A DNA stretch of 64,000 bases from Dolosigranulum savutiense (GCF_039830095.1 NZ_CP142435.1:992001-1056000); one strand, 5' to 3'. Shown: positions 19,101 through 27,462, counted from the first letter of the stretch. Numbers and translations: made by a program. The notes: a model not told the origin generated them from the sequence alone.

Positions 19101-19859
19101 GTGAGATTATTAATTGTGGATGATGAGCCACTTGCACGTCATGAGTTACGTTATTTGTTAGAAGGGTTCGAGCAGGTGGAGCAGGTATTGGAAGCAGATG
19201 ACGGGGCGAGCACATTGGCTATTGTACAAGATGAAGCGATTGATGGTGTGTTTTTGGATATTCATCTGACAGCTGAATCGGGTCTGGATGTAGCGAAGAC
19301 AATCAACCAGTTAGATCAACCGCCGATGATTATCTTCGCAACGGCGTACGATGAATATGCGCTAAAAGCGTTTGAGCGGAATGCCCGAGATTATATCATG
19401 AAACCCTTCGACCAAGCGCGAGTGAAGCAAGCTGTCATGAAATTACACAAGGCGCTAGAACAGCACACAGTTTCGGATGCAGCATCGGAACCAGCAGCTC
19501 TGCAACAGACCCCAACAGAGCCTCCACTCGAATCGGCAGCCATTCCGATTTATTCGGATGATCGCTTCCAGTTGGTAAAGCCACGCGATATTATGGCAAT
19601 TGAAGTTCAACAAGGATCCATTATATTGTACTTAACGAATAAAGTCTTAACGACACAAGGCACACTGAAAGAATGGGAAGAAAAATTATCGAATGATCCT
19701 TTTCTCCGTGTGCACCGGTCGTATATGATTCATATCGATCATATTAAAGAAATCCAGCCGTGGTTCAACAATACGTACCAAGTTATTATGAGTGATGAGC
19801 TCAAAATTCCGGTTAGCCGGACCTATCTGAAAACGTTTAAACAAGTTATTGGGCTTTAG
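19101..19859 (+). CDS. LytTR-family response regulator
   Basis: A 252-residue regulator starting at GTG 19101, with GAGAGGGG as ribosome binding site and only 2 bases after the kinase stop. The receiver domain has the acidic pair in VDDEP, phosphoacceptor Asp in GVFLDIHLT, Thr in FATAYDEYAL and Lys in YIMKPF. A Pro/Ser/Ala linker leads to a C-terminal LytTR DNA-binding domain (DPFLRVHRSYMIHIDHI, KIPVSRTYL). LytTR proteins bind direct repeats with two-helical-turn spacing; such repeats occur in the cstA promoter immediately downstream. Confidence 0.93.
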   Translation: MRLLIVDDEPLARHELRYLLEGFEQVEQVLEADDGASTLAIVQDEAIDGVFLDIHLTAESGLDVAKTINQLDQPPMIIFATAYDEYALKAFERNARDYIMKPFDQARVKQAVMKLHKALEQHTVSDAASEPAALQQTPTEPPLESAAIPIYSDDRFQLVKPRDIMAIEVQQGSIILYLTNKVLTTQGTLKEWEEKLSNDPFLRVHRSYMIHIDHIKEIQPWFNNTYQVIMSDELKIPVSRTYLKTFKQVIGL

Positions 19860-19862
19860 TGA

Positions 19863-19915
19863 TGTAACTCACAGAGGCTATTGTGTGACTTAGCAACGAA
19901 AACGTGCAACTTAGC
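19863..19915 (+). promoter_or_regulatory. Three 21-bp-spaced direct repeats upstream of cstA
   Basis: TGTAACTCAC (19863), TGTGACTTAG (19884) and TGCAACTTAG (19905) share TGYRACTYA and start exactly 21 bases apart, so all face the same side of the helix. The last copy ends about 10 bases before the -35 region. This is the arrangement of LytTR-type activator sites, and the regulator gene ends directly upstream. Confidence 0.75.
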
Positions 19916-19923
19916 GAGAATTC

Positions 19924-19952
19924 CCCATAAATAAGTGATTGTGAGCTATAAT
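19924..19952 (+). promoter_or_regulatory. cstA promoter with weak -35
   Basis: A perfect TATAAT lies at 19947-19952. At the proper distance the -35 is poor (around CCCATA), as expected for a promoter that needs an activator bound to the repeats upstream. Confidence 0.6.
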
Positions 19953-19983
19953 GTAATTAACAACTTAGAGGGGGACGATTAAT

Positions 19984-21483
19984 ATGGCAACATTTTTAGG
20001 GGGTATTGCCCTACTTGTTATTGGGTACTTTACTTACGGGAAATTTATTGAGAAGAATTTCCAAGTTGAGCCAGACCGCAAGACACCTGCAGAGGTCCTG
20101 CGAGATGGGTTCGACTTTGTACCGATGAAGAAGCAGACAAATGCGATTATTGAATTATTGAATATTGCGGGAACGGGACCGATTTTTGGACCGATTATGG
20201 GAGCTCTATATGGCCCGGTCGCGTACTTATGGATTGTTTTTGGGTGTATCTTCGCGGGTGCGGTACATGATTACATGACAGGGATGATTTCTCTACGTAA
20301 TAATGGGGCGCAATTGCCTGAATTAGCTGAGAAATATTTAGGAAAATCTGTGAAGCATGTGGTGAATGTCTTTGCGATGTTATTGTTAATTTTGGTCGCA
20401 ACTGTATTCGTCTTGACGCCAGCCACTTTAATTGCCGATGTGACACCGGCTTGGATGACACCGACGTTAGCGATTGGCTTAATTTTTGTCTACTACTTAA
20501 TTTCAACGGTTTTACCAATCGATAAGGCAATGGGTAAGGTATACCCAATCTTTGGTGGAATTCTGATTATTTCAACCTTTGCAATCGGTGGGATGTTGAT
20601 TTACGGGGGCGTGACAGGAGCGCATGTTTTACCGAACTTGACAGCTAATACATTGGGGAACTTTCACCCAGAAGGAACGCCAATTTTTCCAATTATTTTC
20701 TTCACCATTAGCTGTGGTGCAATGAGTGGATTCCATGCGACACAAGCGCCAATGGTTTCACGAACAATGACGAACGAATCAGAAGGGCGTTACACATTCT
20801 ATGGTATGATGATCGCAGAAGGTGTTATCGCGATGATCTGGGCTGGGGCAACTATGACTTTATTCGATGGTCAGACGGTTTCCCAAATGATTGCAGAAGG
20901 AACACCATCTGTTGTTGTTAATAATGTGTCTACCTTACTACTTGGAAATGTACTTGGTATGATTGCTATTCTTGGTGTTATTGTTTTGCCAGTTTCATCA
21001 GGATTATCTGGATTCCGTAGTTTACGTACAATCTTGGCAGACTACTTGAGCATTCCACAAGATTCATTGAAAAAAGTCTTAGCTGTAACGATTCCGTTGT
21101 TTGTTGTATCATTCTTCTTGACAATGGTTGACTTCCAATTAATTTGGCGCTACTTCAACTGGGCTAACCAAGTGACAGCCGTGATTGCATTATTCGTGGC
21201 AACACGTTACTTATACTTGAAAGGCCGCAACTGGTTAGTGACCTTCGTGCCAGGCTCATTGATGTTATATGCTGTATTCGTCTACATCTTAACGCAACCG
21301 ATTGGATTCAATATGGCACTTGATGTGACAGCATACATTCTTGCAGCTATCTTGACAGTGGGACTGATTGCACTATTCTGGTACTCAGGTTCAAAACAGA
21401 AGAACAGTTTATCACCACAAAGTCCATTACTCAATGATCACTTGCCGATTGAAGAGGTTAGACGTCTACAATCACAATCATAA
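19984..21483 (+). CDS. cstA: CstA-family carbon-starvation/pyruvate transporter
   Basis: A 499-residue membrane protein with many spans. CstA signatures are present: KKQTNAIIELLNIAGTGPIF, GPVAYLWIVFGCIFAGAVHD, MSGFHATQAPMVSRTM and LPVSSGLSGFRSLRTILADY. E. coli CstA and BtsT import pyruvate (and possibly peptides), and BtsT is controlled by the BtsSR LytTR system. The same gene pairing here supports pyruvate uptake under control of the sensor/regulator encoded just upstream. Length is in the range of the shorter Firmicutes members. A terminator follows. Confidence 0.9.
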   Translation: MATFLGGIALLVIGYFTYGKFIEKNFQVEPDRKTPAEVLRDGFDFVPMKKQTNAIIELLNIAGTGPIFGPIMGALYGPVAYLWIVFGCIFAGAVHDYMTGMISLRNNGAQLPELAEKYLGKSVKHVVNVFAMLLLILVATVFVLTPATLIADVTPAWMTPTLAIGLIFVYYLISTVLPIDKAMGKVYPIFGGILIISTFAIGGMLIYGGVTGAHVLPNLTANTLGNFHPEGTPIFPIIFFTISCGAMSGFHATQAPMVSRTMTNESEGRYTFYGMMIAEGVIAMIWAGATMTLFDGQTVSQMIAEGTPSVVVNNVSTLLLGNVLGMIAILGVIVLPVSSGLSGFRSLRTILADYLSIPQDSLKKVLAVTIPLFVVSFFLTMVDFQLIWRYFNWANQVTAVIALFVATRYLYLKGRNWLVTFVPGSLMLYAVFVYILTQPIGFNMALDVTAYILAAILTVGLIALFWYSGSKQKNSLSPQSPLLNDHLPIEEVRRLQSQS

Positions 21484-21515
21484 TCAACTCTAAGTCAATA
21501 GAACTGAATCATCAT

Positions 21516-21554
21516 AGCTTGCTCTACTGTTCTAGCGGTGGGGCAAGTTTTTTT
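21516..21554 (+). terminator. Terminator after cstA
   Basis: GCTTGCTC pairs imperfectly with GGGGCAAGT, followed by a run of T. Confidence 0.75.
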
Positions 21555-21589
21555 CATACGAAAGGATAGTCGAATTGCCGGGGAAGCAT

Positions 21590-21618
21590 TTGACGAATGA
21601 CGAATTGTATGCTATAGT
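21590..21618 (+). promoter_or_regulatory. Promoter of rpmG-secE(-nusG)
   Basis: TTGACG (21590-21595), 17-base spacer, TATAGT (21613-21618). Confidence 0.75.
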
Positions 21619-21658
21619 TTAATCGCTAGTTATTGTGTATTCGGAGGAGATGAATCGC

Positions 21659-21814
21659 ATGAAAAAGAAAACGAAAGTCGGATTAGCGTGTACAGATTGT
21701 GGATCACGTAATTATTCAAAAAATAAAAGTGCCAAATTACAAACAAAACGTTTAGAAATAAAAAAATACTGTAGTCGTTGCGACGAACATACAATTCATA
21801 GAGAAACACGGTAG
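21659..21814 (+). CDS. rpmG: Ribosomal protein L33
   Basis: A 51-residue L33 beginning [20 protein letters not shown], with a second cysteine pair CSRC. CxxC...CxxC makes this the zinc-binding (C+) form. GGAGGAG at 21643-21649 gives a 9-base spacer to ATG 21659; an in-frame ATG at 21650 touches the ribosome binding site and is less likely. It stands directly before secE and nusG, the usual Firmicutes order. Confidence 0.95.
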   Translation: MKKKTKVGLACTDCGSRNYSKNKSAKLQTKRLEIKKYCSRCDEHTIHRETR

Positions 21815-21833
21815 AAGAGAGGAGTCCAATAAA

Positions 21834-22007
21834 GTGAAACTATTTAATTTTTTCGGTGAAGTAAAAGAAGAAATGCAAAAAACAACTTGGCCGAGTGGAA
21901 AAGAATTGCGAAAAGATTCAGCCACTATTTTTGGCGTCATTATCTTCTTCTCGATATTTTTCTACGTATCAGATATTGTTTTAAACTTTTTGTTGAATTT
22001 GATCTAA
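21834..22007 (+). CDS. secE: Preprotein translocase subunit SecE
   Basis: A 57-residue SecE with a short amphipathic N-terminal helix, the conserved TTWPSGKEL segment (TWP plus basic residues) and a single membrane span at the C-terminus. It stabilises SecY in the translocon. GTG start at 21834 behind GAGAGGAG. Position between rpmG and nusG is the family's normal neighbourhood. Confidence 0.94.
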   Translation: MKLFNFFGEVKEEMQKTTWPSGKELRKDSATIFGVIIFFSIFFYVSDIVLNFLLNLI

Positions 22008-22052
22008 AATCAGTGTAGAATGTAAGAAAAGCGGAATAATAATTAGTTAAGG

Positions 22053-22080
22053 AACTTTGCTCACAGTGGCAAGGTTTTTT
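22053..22080 (+). terminator. Hairpin with T-run between secE and nusG
   Basis: AACTTTGC pairs with GCAAGGTT, followed by TTTTTT. It would partly terminate rpmG-secE transcripts ahead of nusG. No separate promoter for nusG is obvious. Confidence 0.7.
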
Positions 22081-22109
22081 GATTGCAATTCTTTAGGGGG
22101 AATCAAGTA

Positions 22110-22673
22110 ATGTCAAGAGAAATTGAAACAGCAGAAGAGTGGTACGTGCTCCATACATACTCAGGCTATGAGAACAAGGTGAAAGAAAACTTGGAATCTC
22201 GAACGGAAAGTATGGGAATGGAAGATAATATTTTAGAGATCTTAGTTCCTGAGATGGAATCTTATCAGAAGGATGCTGAAGGTGAGTTAGAACGTGTGAA
22301 GGAAAAAACGTTCCCAGGTTATGTTCTAGTTAAGATGATTATGTCTGATGAAGCGTGGTATGTTGTTCGTAATACGCCGAACGTAACAGGGTTTGTGGGC
22401 TCACATGGCGCGGGAAGTAAGCCATCACCATTATTCCCAGAAGAAGTAGATTCTGTCTTGCGTAGTATGGGACTGAACCCACGCAAAGTTCAGATCGATT
22501 TGGAAATTGGTCAGACCGTCCGCATTATTTCGGGAACATTCTCGGGTATGGAAGGGATTGTCGAAGAGATCGAATCCGATAAAGGTAAGATAAAAGTAGC
22601 TGTCGAAATGTTCGGTCGCGAAACTACCACTGAGATTGACTATGACCAAATTGCTGAATTAAATAACTACTAA
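22110..22673 (+). CDS. nusG: Transcription termination/antitermination factor NusG
   Basis: A 187-residue NusG: N-terminal NGN domain (EEWYVLHTYSGYENKVKENL, FPGYVLVKM, VRNTPNVTGFVG) and C-terminal KOW domain (GQTVRIISGTFSGMEGIVEE). It binds RNA polymerase and the ribosome and modulates pausing. I start at ATG 22110 behind AGGGGG; a TTG at 22083 in frame lacks a ribosome binding site. Confidence 0.96.
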   Translation: MSREIETAEEWYVLHTYSGYENKVKENLESRTESMGMEDNILEILVPEMESYQKDAEGELERVKEKTFPGYVLVKMIMSDEAWYVVRNTPNVTGFVGSHGAGSKPSPLFPEEVDSVLRSMGLNPRKVQIDLEIGQTVRIISGTFSGMEGIVEEIESDKGKIKVAVEMFGRETTTEIDYDQIAELNNY

Positions 22674-22753
22674 CTAGCAGTAAGATAGGTAAGAGACAGA
22701 ACGCAACAGTGTGACTAAATGGTCCCGAGATGAATAAGTTTTTGAGGTTGTAT

Positions 22754-22782
22754 TTGACAAAGGTTAAGATATAGTGTAAAAT
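22754..22782 (+). promoter_or_regulatory. Strong promoter of rplK-rplA
   Basis: Consensus TTGACA (22754-22759), 17-base spacer, TAAAAT (22777-22782). An untranslated leader of about 105 bases follows before rplK. Confidence 0.85.
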
Positions 22783-22895
22783 GTCAAGGTGCGCTTGTTT
22801 TGGTTCAGCCATGCAAGTGTGCTGGAATAAGAAGTGGGAGAAGAAATCTAAATCTTCACTGAACCACTCACGGACACAACAAGGAGGTATGTCAC

Positions 22896-23321
22896 GTGGC
22901 GAAAAAAGTTATTGATGTCGTAAAATTACAGATCCCTGCAGGTAAAGCAAGCCCTGCGCCACCCGTTGGACCAGCTCTTGGTCAAGCCGGTGTTAACATT
23001 ATGGGATTCACTAAAGAATTTAACGCGCGAACAGCAGACCAAGCAGGAATGATTATTCCGGTTGTTATTACGGTTTACGAAGATCGCTCGTTCACATTCA
23101 TTACTAAGACTCCACCAGCAGCAAACTTATTGAAAAAAGCAGCCGGTATTGAGTCTGGTTCTGGTGAACCTAACAAGAAAAAAGTTGCTAATGTTACAAG
23201 TGATCAAGTGAGAGAAATTGCAGAAACAAAAATGCCTGACTTGAACGCAGGAGACATTGAAGCAGCAATGCGTATCGTAGAAGGTACAGCACGTAGCATG
23301 GGAATCACAGTCGACAAATAA
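22896..23321 (+). CDS. rplK: Ribosomal protein L11
   Basis: A 141-residue L11 with the conserved start [20 protein letters not shown] and [13 protein letters not shown]. It binds 23S rRNA at the GTPase centre. GTG start behind AAGGAGG. The RNA-binding C-terminal domain is complete ([13 protein letters not shown]). Confidence 0.97.
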   Translation: MAKKVIDVVKLQIPAGKASPAPPVGPALGQAGVNIMGFTKEFNARTADQAGMIIPVVITVYEDRSFTFITKTPPAANLLKKAAGIESGSGEPNKKKVANVTSDQVREIAETKMPDLNAGDIEAAMRIVEGTARSMGITVDK

Positions 23322-23376
23322 TTGTTGACACATACAAGTCGGTTTCTCGTGCTGATTTAACGAAGAGTTAAATTTA

Positions 23377-23402
23377 GTGGGAGGTTAACCCGTTATTACC
23401 AC
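23377..23402 (+). promoter_or_regulatory. Candidate L1-binding site in the rplA leader
   Basis: GTGGGAGG is followed by a complementary CCCG and closing ACCAC, an asymmetric helix resembling the GUGGGAG element of the L1 stalk in 23S rRNA. L1 autoregulates its own operon in several bacteria. It ends a few bases before the rplA ribosome binding site, where binding would block translation. Confidence 0.5.
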
Positions 23403-23420
23403 AAAAGGAGGACAAATTTA

Positions 23421-24116
23421 ATGGCTAAAGGAAGTAAAAAATATTTAGCGGCACTTGAGCAAGTTAACCGCGATAAAGAATATGATTTAAAAGAAGCAAT
23501 CGAATTAGTAAAAGAGATTGACTTTGCTAATTTCGATGCAAGTATTGAAGTAGCTTACAAGCTAGGTGTTGATCCAAAACAAGCGGACCAACAGCTTCGT
23601 GGTGCAACTGTCTTGCCTCACGGAACAGGTAAAACACAATCTGTTGTTGTTTTTGCAAAAGGACAAGCAGCAAAAGATGCGGAAGAAGCAGGTGCTGATT
23701 TCGTTGGAGACTCAGACTTAGTCGAAAAAGTACAAGGTGGCTGGTTAGACTTCGATATCGTTGTTGCTGCACCTGACATGATGGCTGAAGTTGGTAAATT
23801 GGGTCGAGTTTTAGGACCAAAAGGCTTAATGCCAAACCCTAAAACTGGTACTGTAACACCTAACGTGAAAAAAGCTGTTGAAGACATCAAGGCTGGTCAA
23901 GTGACTTACCGCCTCGACCGTCAAGCTAACGTTCACGTGCCAATTGGTAAAGTTTCATTCTCAACTGAACAATTAGCTGAGAACTTAGCAGCAATTCACG
24001 ACATTATTGTCAAAAACCGTCCAGCGTCAATTTCTCGTCTTGCATACATTAAAAACATGGCAATTGCGAGCACATTCGGCCCTGGGGTAAAAATTGATAA
24101 AGAGTCAGTATTATAA
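23421..24116 (+). CDS. rplA: Ribosomal protein L1
   Basis: A 231-residue L1 with conserved [54 protein letters not shown] and [11 protein letters not shown]-like [16 protein letters not shown] segments. Binds the L1 stalk and probably represses its own translation. Start follows AAAGGAGG. Confidence 0.97.
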   Translation: MAKGSKKYLAALEQVNRDKEYDLKEAIELVKEIDFANFDASIEVAYKLGVDPKQADQQLRGATVLPHGTGKTQSVVVFAKGQAAKDAEEAGADFVGDSDLVEKVQGGWLDFDIVVAAPDMMAEVGKLGRVLGPKGLMPNPKTGTVTPNVKKAVEDIKAGQVTYRLDRQANVHVPIGKVSFSTEQLAENLAAIHDIIVKNRPASISRLAYIKNMAIASTFGPGVKIDKESVL

Positions 24117-24124
24117 AAAAAGTA

Positions 24125-24153
24125 TTGATTTAATGCAGCAGTCTTGCTATAAT
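24125..24153 (+). promoter_or_regulatory. Promoter of rplJ-rplL
   Basis: TTGATT (24125-24130), 17-base spacer, perfect TATAAT (24148-24153). Confidence 0.8.
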
Positions 24154-24176
24154 GCATTAGGTTAATAAAATATGAT

Positions 24177-24280
24177 TCAACCGAAGACAGTATGTGGCGC
24201 AAGCCTTAATCTCATACCGAGGTGACGTGTAAACACTACACTTCCTCTATGTCTTTAGGTGGACATGGAGGTTTTTTTGA
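24177..24280 (+). promoter_or_regulatory. L10 leader RNA with attenuator
   Basis: The segment CCGAAGACAGTATGTGGCGC, AAGCCTTAAT and CATACCGAGGTG is the conserved kink-turn core of the ribosomal protein L10 leader. It is followed by a terminator hairpin (CCTCTATGTC with GGACATGGAGG, then seven T, 24244-24278). Excess L10(L12)4 is expected to bind the leader and favour termination. Confidence 0.85.
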
Positions 24281-24323
24281 ACAAAAAACTTCCAACAATC
24301 CAAGTAAAGGGAGGTGGACATGT

Positions 24324-24830
24324 ATGCCAAAAGAACAAGTACTCAATGAGAAAAAACAGTTAGTCACTGAACTAGCTGAAAAATTCCAAGCGTCTAAATC
24401 AACTATTATCTTTAACTACCGTGGATTAACAGTTCAGGAAGTTACAGACTTACGTGCGCAATTGCGTGAATCAAACGTTGAAATGAAAGTTGTGAAGAAC
24501 ACATTGCTTCGTTTTGCTGCTGAAGAAGCAGGTTATGAAGGATTGGAAGACATTTTCAAAGGACCTACGGCAATCGCGTTCAGTAATGAAGAAGTGGTTG
24601 CACCAGCTAAGATTATTTCAGAATTCGCTAAAGAAGCGGAAGTTGTTGAAATTAAAGGTGGTGTCATTGAAGGAAAAGTAGCAAGCCTTGAATTAATTAG
24701 CAAGATTGCGAAATTACCAAGCCGCGAAGGTCTATTATCTATGCTTCTTTCAGTGCTTCAAGCACCTATTCGAAACACTGCACTTGCAGTCAAAGCAGTG
24801 GCAGAGAAGAAAGAAGAAGAAGCTGCTTAA
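24324..24830 (+). CDS. rplJ: Ribosomal protein L10
   Basis: A 168-residue L10 starting [20 protein letters not shown]. The rRNA-binding NTD ([39 protein letters not shown]) and the L12-binding C-terminal helix are present. ATG 24324 lies behind GGGAGGTGG; in-frame codons further upstream fall within the leader and are not used. It forms the base of the ribosomal stalk with L7/L12, encoded next. Confidence 0.96.
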   Translation: MPKEQVLNEKKQLVTELAEKFQASKSTIIFNYRGLTVQEVTDLRAQLRESNVEMKVVKNTLLRFAAEEAGYEGLEDIFKGPTAIAFSNEEVVAPAKIISEFAKEAEVVEIKGGVIEGKVASLELISKIAKLPSREGLLSMLLSVLQAPIRNTALAVKAVAEKKEEEAA

Positions 24831-24896
24831 TATTTTATTGGCAAGCTTCAGTAACACATTAACTATATAATTACAAAAAATGGAGGAAAAATAATT

Positions 24897-25262
24897 ATGG
24901 CACTAGATATCCAAAAAATTATTGAAGATTTAAAAGAATCTACTGTTGTTGAACTAAACGAATTAGTTACAGCAATCGAAGAGGAGTTTGGCGTTGAAGC
25001 AGCAGCACCAGTTGCAGCAGCAGCGGCAGCAGACGGTGGCGCTGCAGAACAAACAGAATTTACTGTTGAATTAGTAACTGCTGGTTCTGCTAAGATTAAA
25101 GTTATTAAAGCTGTTCGTGAATTAACTGGCTTAGGCTTGAAAGAAGCAAAAGGTCTTGTTGATAACGCACCTTCACCAATTAAAGAAGGCGTTGAAAAAG
25201 CTGAAGCTGAAGAAATTAAAGAAAAAATCGAAGAAGCTGGAGGAGAAGTTGAAATTAAATAA
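24897..25262 (+). CDS. rplL: Ribosomal protein L7/L12
   Basis: A 121-residue L7/L12. The N-terminal dimerisation helix ([20 protein letters not shown]), an Ala/Gly hinge and the C-terminal factor-binding domain ([32 protein letters not shown]) are complete. It recruits translation GTPases to the ribosome. Preceded by TGGAGGA; followed by a strong terminator, so rpoB is not cotranscribed. Confidence 0.97.
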   Translation: MALDIQKIIEDLKESTVVELNELVTAIEEEFGVEAAAPVAAAAAADGGAAEQTEFTVELVTAGSAKIKVIKAVRELTGLGLKEAKGLVDNAPSPIKEGVEKAEAEEIKEKIEEAGGEVEIK

Positions 25263-25283
25263 TTTCAATCTTTCTGACAGATG

Positions 25284-25316
25284 GGCGCCTGCCGCGAGAG
25301 CGGTAGGCGTTTTTTC
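25284..25316 (+). terminator. Terminator after rplL
   Basis: GCGCCTGCCGC pairs with GCGGTAGGCGT around GAGA, followed by a T-run. A very stable hairpin. Confidence 0.9.
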
Positions 25317-25591
25317 GAGCATTATTTTATATTAAATACATATCAAAACAAGAAATTAATCGGGTTCAGATACATTGGTACTGGGCTAGTCTTATGTGGT
25401 CAGGAAACCGACCTAAGTACAAGGTCTCGAGATTTTTTTCAAGAATGTCTAAAAATCGAAAAGAAAATAATACGTCATATTTAAAACGAATAAAATTCAT
25501 AAAAAAGACAAAAACATAGCTATTTATTTAATGGAAAAAGTGGTATTATTTTTCTTAATAAATAAAGGGTTTTAATAAGTAGAAATGTTAA
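25317..25591. other. AT-rich stretch without a supported gene
   Basis: No family-like reading frame, RNA gene or clear promoter is visible. A 24-codon lysine-rich frame starting at ATG 25445 lacks a ribosome binding site. Confidence 0.5.
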
Positions 25592-25699
25592 ATGATATCG
25601 GGGAATTATGATGGGAAGAAAATTTCTGACTACAGAAGCCATGTGGTTGTGACACCTAAAAAAGATTATCGTGTTGGAACAATTACTTCTGGATCTTAG
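25592..25699 (+). CDS. Possible small ORF (35 aa), unknown
   Basis: ATG to TAG frame of 36 codons containing VVVTPKKDYRVGTITSGS at its end, ending 17 bases before the lipoprotein gene. The composition looks like real protein, but the ribosome binding site is weak. It could be a small peptide gene or the eroded tail of a longer gene. Not recognised. Confidence 0.25.
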   Translation: MISGNYDGKKISDYRSHVVVTPKKDYRVGTITSGS

Positions 25700-25716
25700 A
25701 TAAAGGTGGAGAGAAC

Positions 25717-26667
25717 ATGACAATGAAAATGTTTGGTGTGTTGGCAGTGGCTGGTATATTACTTGGAGCGTGTGGGCAATCTTCTGAAACAGATAGTAAG
25801 CAAACTGGTCAGGTTCAGACGACTCAAAAAACTTCTGAGATTTCAGCTAGCCAACAAGTCACTTCAAAAGAAGTAGAGCTAACAGGGGAGCTAGTATTTA
25901 ATCCATTACTGCTTGGAATTATGCATTACGACCGTGATACCGGTGAATATGAGCATTATATTAATGATGAGATGCACCATCAACAGCGGGTTAAAGGAGA
26001 GGATGAGTTATATATTGATGGTCATTCAAAGGATGATCAGTATCGATTGCTCAGAGTGACAGCTGATTCAGTAGAAGAGTTGCATGTCTTTCCGCCTCGG
26101 GAAGGAATTTTCCCGTTAGGTGTTCATGAAGATAAGTTGTATGTCTCTCATTACTATTATGATGAAAATGGAGAAGAGCAGGAAAATCGGCGAACAATTG
26201 CTGAATTTGACTTGAAGACACATGAACTGGTTGATTACACGAATGTATCGGGGTTAGTCACGGATGGAGCAGTTGGTGCAGAAAAGGTGTATTACGCAGT
26301 CTATGATGGAGCAACGGAACTGTTTACGATTATGTCGGTTCCCCTCGATGACAAGGAAGCAACACCAACTGTTCAGCAAACTAATGCAACAGGTGATAAT
26401 GTATTAACTTACGGTGATACATTCTTTTATGAAAATGGGGATACCTTAAGTTCAGATACTAGCGATTATCCCAATGAACCGGATAGTTTTATCCATGGTG
26501 ATTCATTCATTCAATTCTACATTGATGCTGATCAGGAACTGGCAGTTCGCATAACTCATCTTCAAACAGATGTCATCCAAAAAGAAGAAAATATTTTAGG
26601 GGTTCGGTTCGAACCGAGTAAATTAATTGTTGTAAAAAGTGAAGAGACTGTCGAAATTGATGTGTAG
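25717..26667 (+). CDS. Hypothetical lipoprotein, possibly beta-propeller-like
   Basis: A 316-residue lipoprotein of unknown function. The signal peptide ends in the lipobox LLGAC, followed by a Ser/Thr/Gln-rich linker to about residue 55. The mature part alternates short beta-type segments such as ELYIDGHSKDDQYRLLRV, KLYVSHYYYDENGE, KVYYAVYDGATELFTI and TYGDTFFYENGDTL. These look like successive propeller blades of the kind seen in DUF5050-type proteins; this is inference from pattern only. Start at ATG 25717 or 25723 behind AGGTGGAGA. It is a single gene with its own terminator. Confidence 0.72.
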   Translation: MTMKMFGVLAVAGILLGACGQSSETDSKQTGQVQTTQKTSEISASQQVTSKEVELTGELVFNPLLLGIMHYDRDTGEYEHYINDEMHHQQRVKGEDELYIDGHSKDDQYRLLRVTADSVEELHVFPPREGIFPLGVHEDKLYVSHYYYDENGEEQENRRTIAEFDLKTHELVDYTNVSGLVTDGAVGAEKVYYAVYDGATELFTIMSVPLDDKEATPTVQQTNATGDNVLTYGDTFFYENGDTLSSDTSDYPNEPDSFIHGDSFIQFYIDADQELAVRITHLQTDVIQKEENILGVRFEPSKLIVVKSEETVEIDV

Positions 26668-26723
26668 CCCAAGAAATTAATCACGCCTTCAACATTAACG
26701 ATTGATGGCAATGTTGAATATAG

Positions 26724-26755
26724 AAAAAGCTAGCCGGTAGCACGCTAGCTTTTTT
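26724..26755. terminator. Bidirectional terminator
   Basis: AAAAAGCTAGC pairs with GCTAGCTTTTTT. It serves the lipoprotein gene on the plus strand and the three-gene minus-strand cassette that ends at 26770. Confidence 0.88.
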
Positions 26756-26769
26756 CAATGTTAATTTGA

Positions 26770-26940
26770 TTAAATAGCTTCGATAGCAATCAGCAGTGTG
26801 TAGATGAAAACTAGAGCAAAGTAATACGGGATCAGCTTGTCCACAACAGGATATTTTTCACGATCCAGATAAAAAACCATCATCCCCAAAGTGAGAACGG
26901 GAGTCAAGAATTTTATCCATGTGGTTAGTTGTGCCAACAT
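26770..26940 (-). CDS. Small membrane protein, 56 aa, third gene of microcassette
   Basis: A 56-codon frame on the minus strand starting MLAQLTTWIKFLTPVLTLGM, with two hydrophobic stretches separated by the charged motif FYLDREKYPVVDKLIPYY. An AGGTGA-like ribosome binding site precedes the ATG. The charged motif and layout are shared with the 48-residue product of the gene just upstream in the same cassette (YREREKYPIVETLTLWY), so the two are paralogues. Possible roles are immunity or accessory protein for the peptide encoded first in the cassette, but nothing proves it. Too short to have been called by length-based gene finders. Confidence 0.6.
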   Translation of the reverse strand: MLAQLTTWIKFLTPVLTLGMMVFYLDREKYPVVDKLIPYYFALVFIYTLLIAIEAI

Positions 26941-27005
26941 ATAATCACCTATTCCTTATTGAGCATATTAGAATTGCCGATTATTTGGTGTCGTTTAGAT
27001 CTGTG

Positions 27006-27152
27006 TTAGATAAAATTTGACATTTTTAGGACAAAGTAGAGCCCAATGACGGCAATATACCAAAGTGTTAATGTCTCAACAATCGGATATTTTTCACGCT
27101 CCCGATAGAACATCAGTAACACTAAACTGATAAACGTCAACATAGCTTCCAT
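27006..27152 (-). CDS. Small membrane protein, 48 aa, second gene of microcassette
   Basis: A 48-codon frame on the minus strand starting MEAMLTFISLVLLMFYRERE, with two hydrophobic segments around REREKYPIVETLTL. AAAGGAGA six bases before the ATG is an excellent ribosome binding site. It begins 11 bases after the stop of the 75-residue peptide gene and is a paralogue of the 56-residue protein downstream. Size, double-span topology and tight coupling are typical of small immunity or toxin-type membrane proteins; function unknown. Confidence 0.65.
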   Translation of the reverse strand: MEAMLTFISLVLLMFYREREKYPIVETLTLWYIAVIGLYFVLKMSNFI

Positions 27153-27163
27153 AATAATCTCCT

Positions 27164-27391
27164 TTATTGAGAGGTCACCCAATGTACTGTATATCCAAAT
27201 GGGACAGTAGGAATTTTTGCAACAGCTACAATGACACCGTTCCCTTTATTGTTATGACTCAATAATAAGCTACTAGCTGTTAAGGCAGCCGCAACTCCTT
27301 TGGTGATTATTGGTTCAGGTAACATGGTATTGAGTAGAGAAGTTATTCCAGCTCCGGTAGTTATCGCGTTAACGCTACTACTACTACACAA
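27164..27391 (-). CDS. Bacteriocin-like small hydrophobic peptide, 75 aa
   Basis: A 75-codon frame on the minus strand starting at TTG 27391, with AAGGAGGAG placed ideally upstream. The product starts MCSSSSVNAITTGAGITSLL, has a long hydrophobic middle (GVAAALTASSLLLSH) and ends NNKGNGVIVAV, then IPTVPFGYTVHWVTSQ. A Ser/Gly/Ala-rich hydrophobic body with a GNGV element and no charged core suggests a secreted or membrane-active peptide. I cannot place it in a named bacteriocin class. A clear minus-strand promoter lies upstream, and two tiny membrane proteins follow in the same transcript. No dedicated exporter or processing enzyme is adjacent. Confidence 0.6.
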   Translation of the reverse strand: MCSSSSVNAITTGAGITSLLNTMLPEPIITKGVAAALTASSLLLSHNNKGNGVIVAVAKIPTVPFGYTVHWVTSQ

Positions 27392-27462
27392 TTCTCCTCC
27401 TTTTTAGGGCCGGGGACATTATTGTGAGAGGCGTATACCTCCAATTATCTTTACCTAAGCTC

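Noticed and set aside
25281-25484. 67-codon frame right after rplL
   Set aside because: It starts inside the rplL terminator stem, has no ribosome binding site and no family-like pattern.
27370-27412. 11-codon leader frame (ATG at about 27403 on the minus strand) before the 75-residue peptide gene
   Set aside because: It overlaps the ribosome binding site of the peptide gene and is very basic; nothing distinguishes it from chance.
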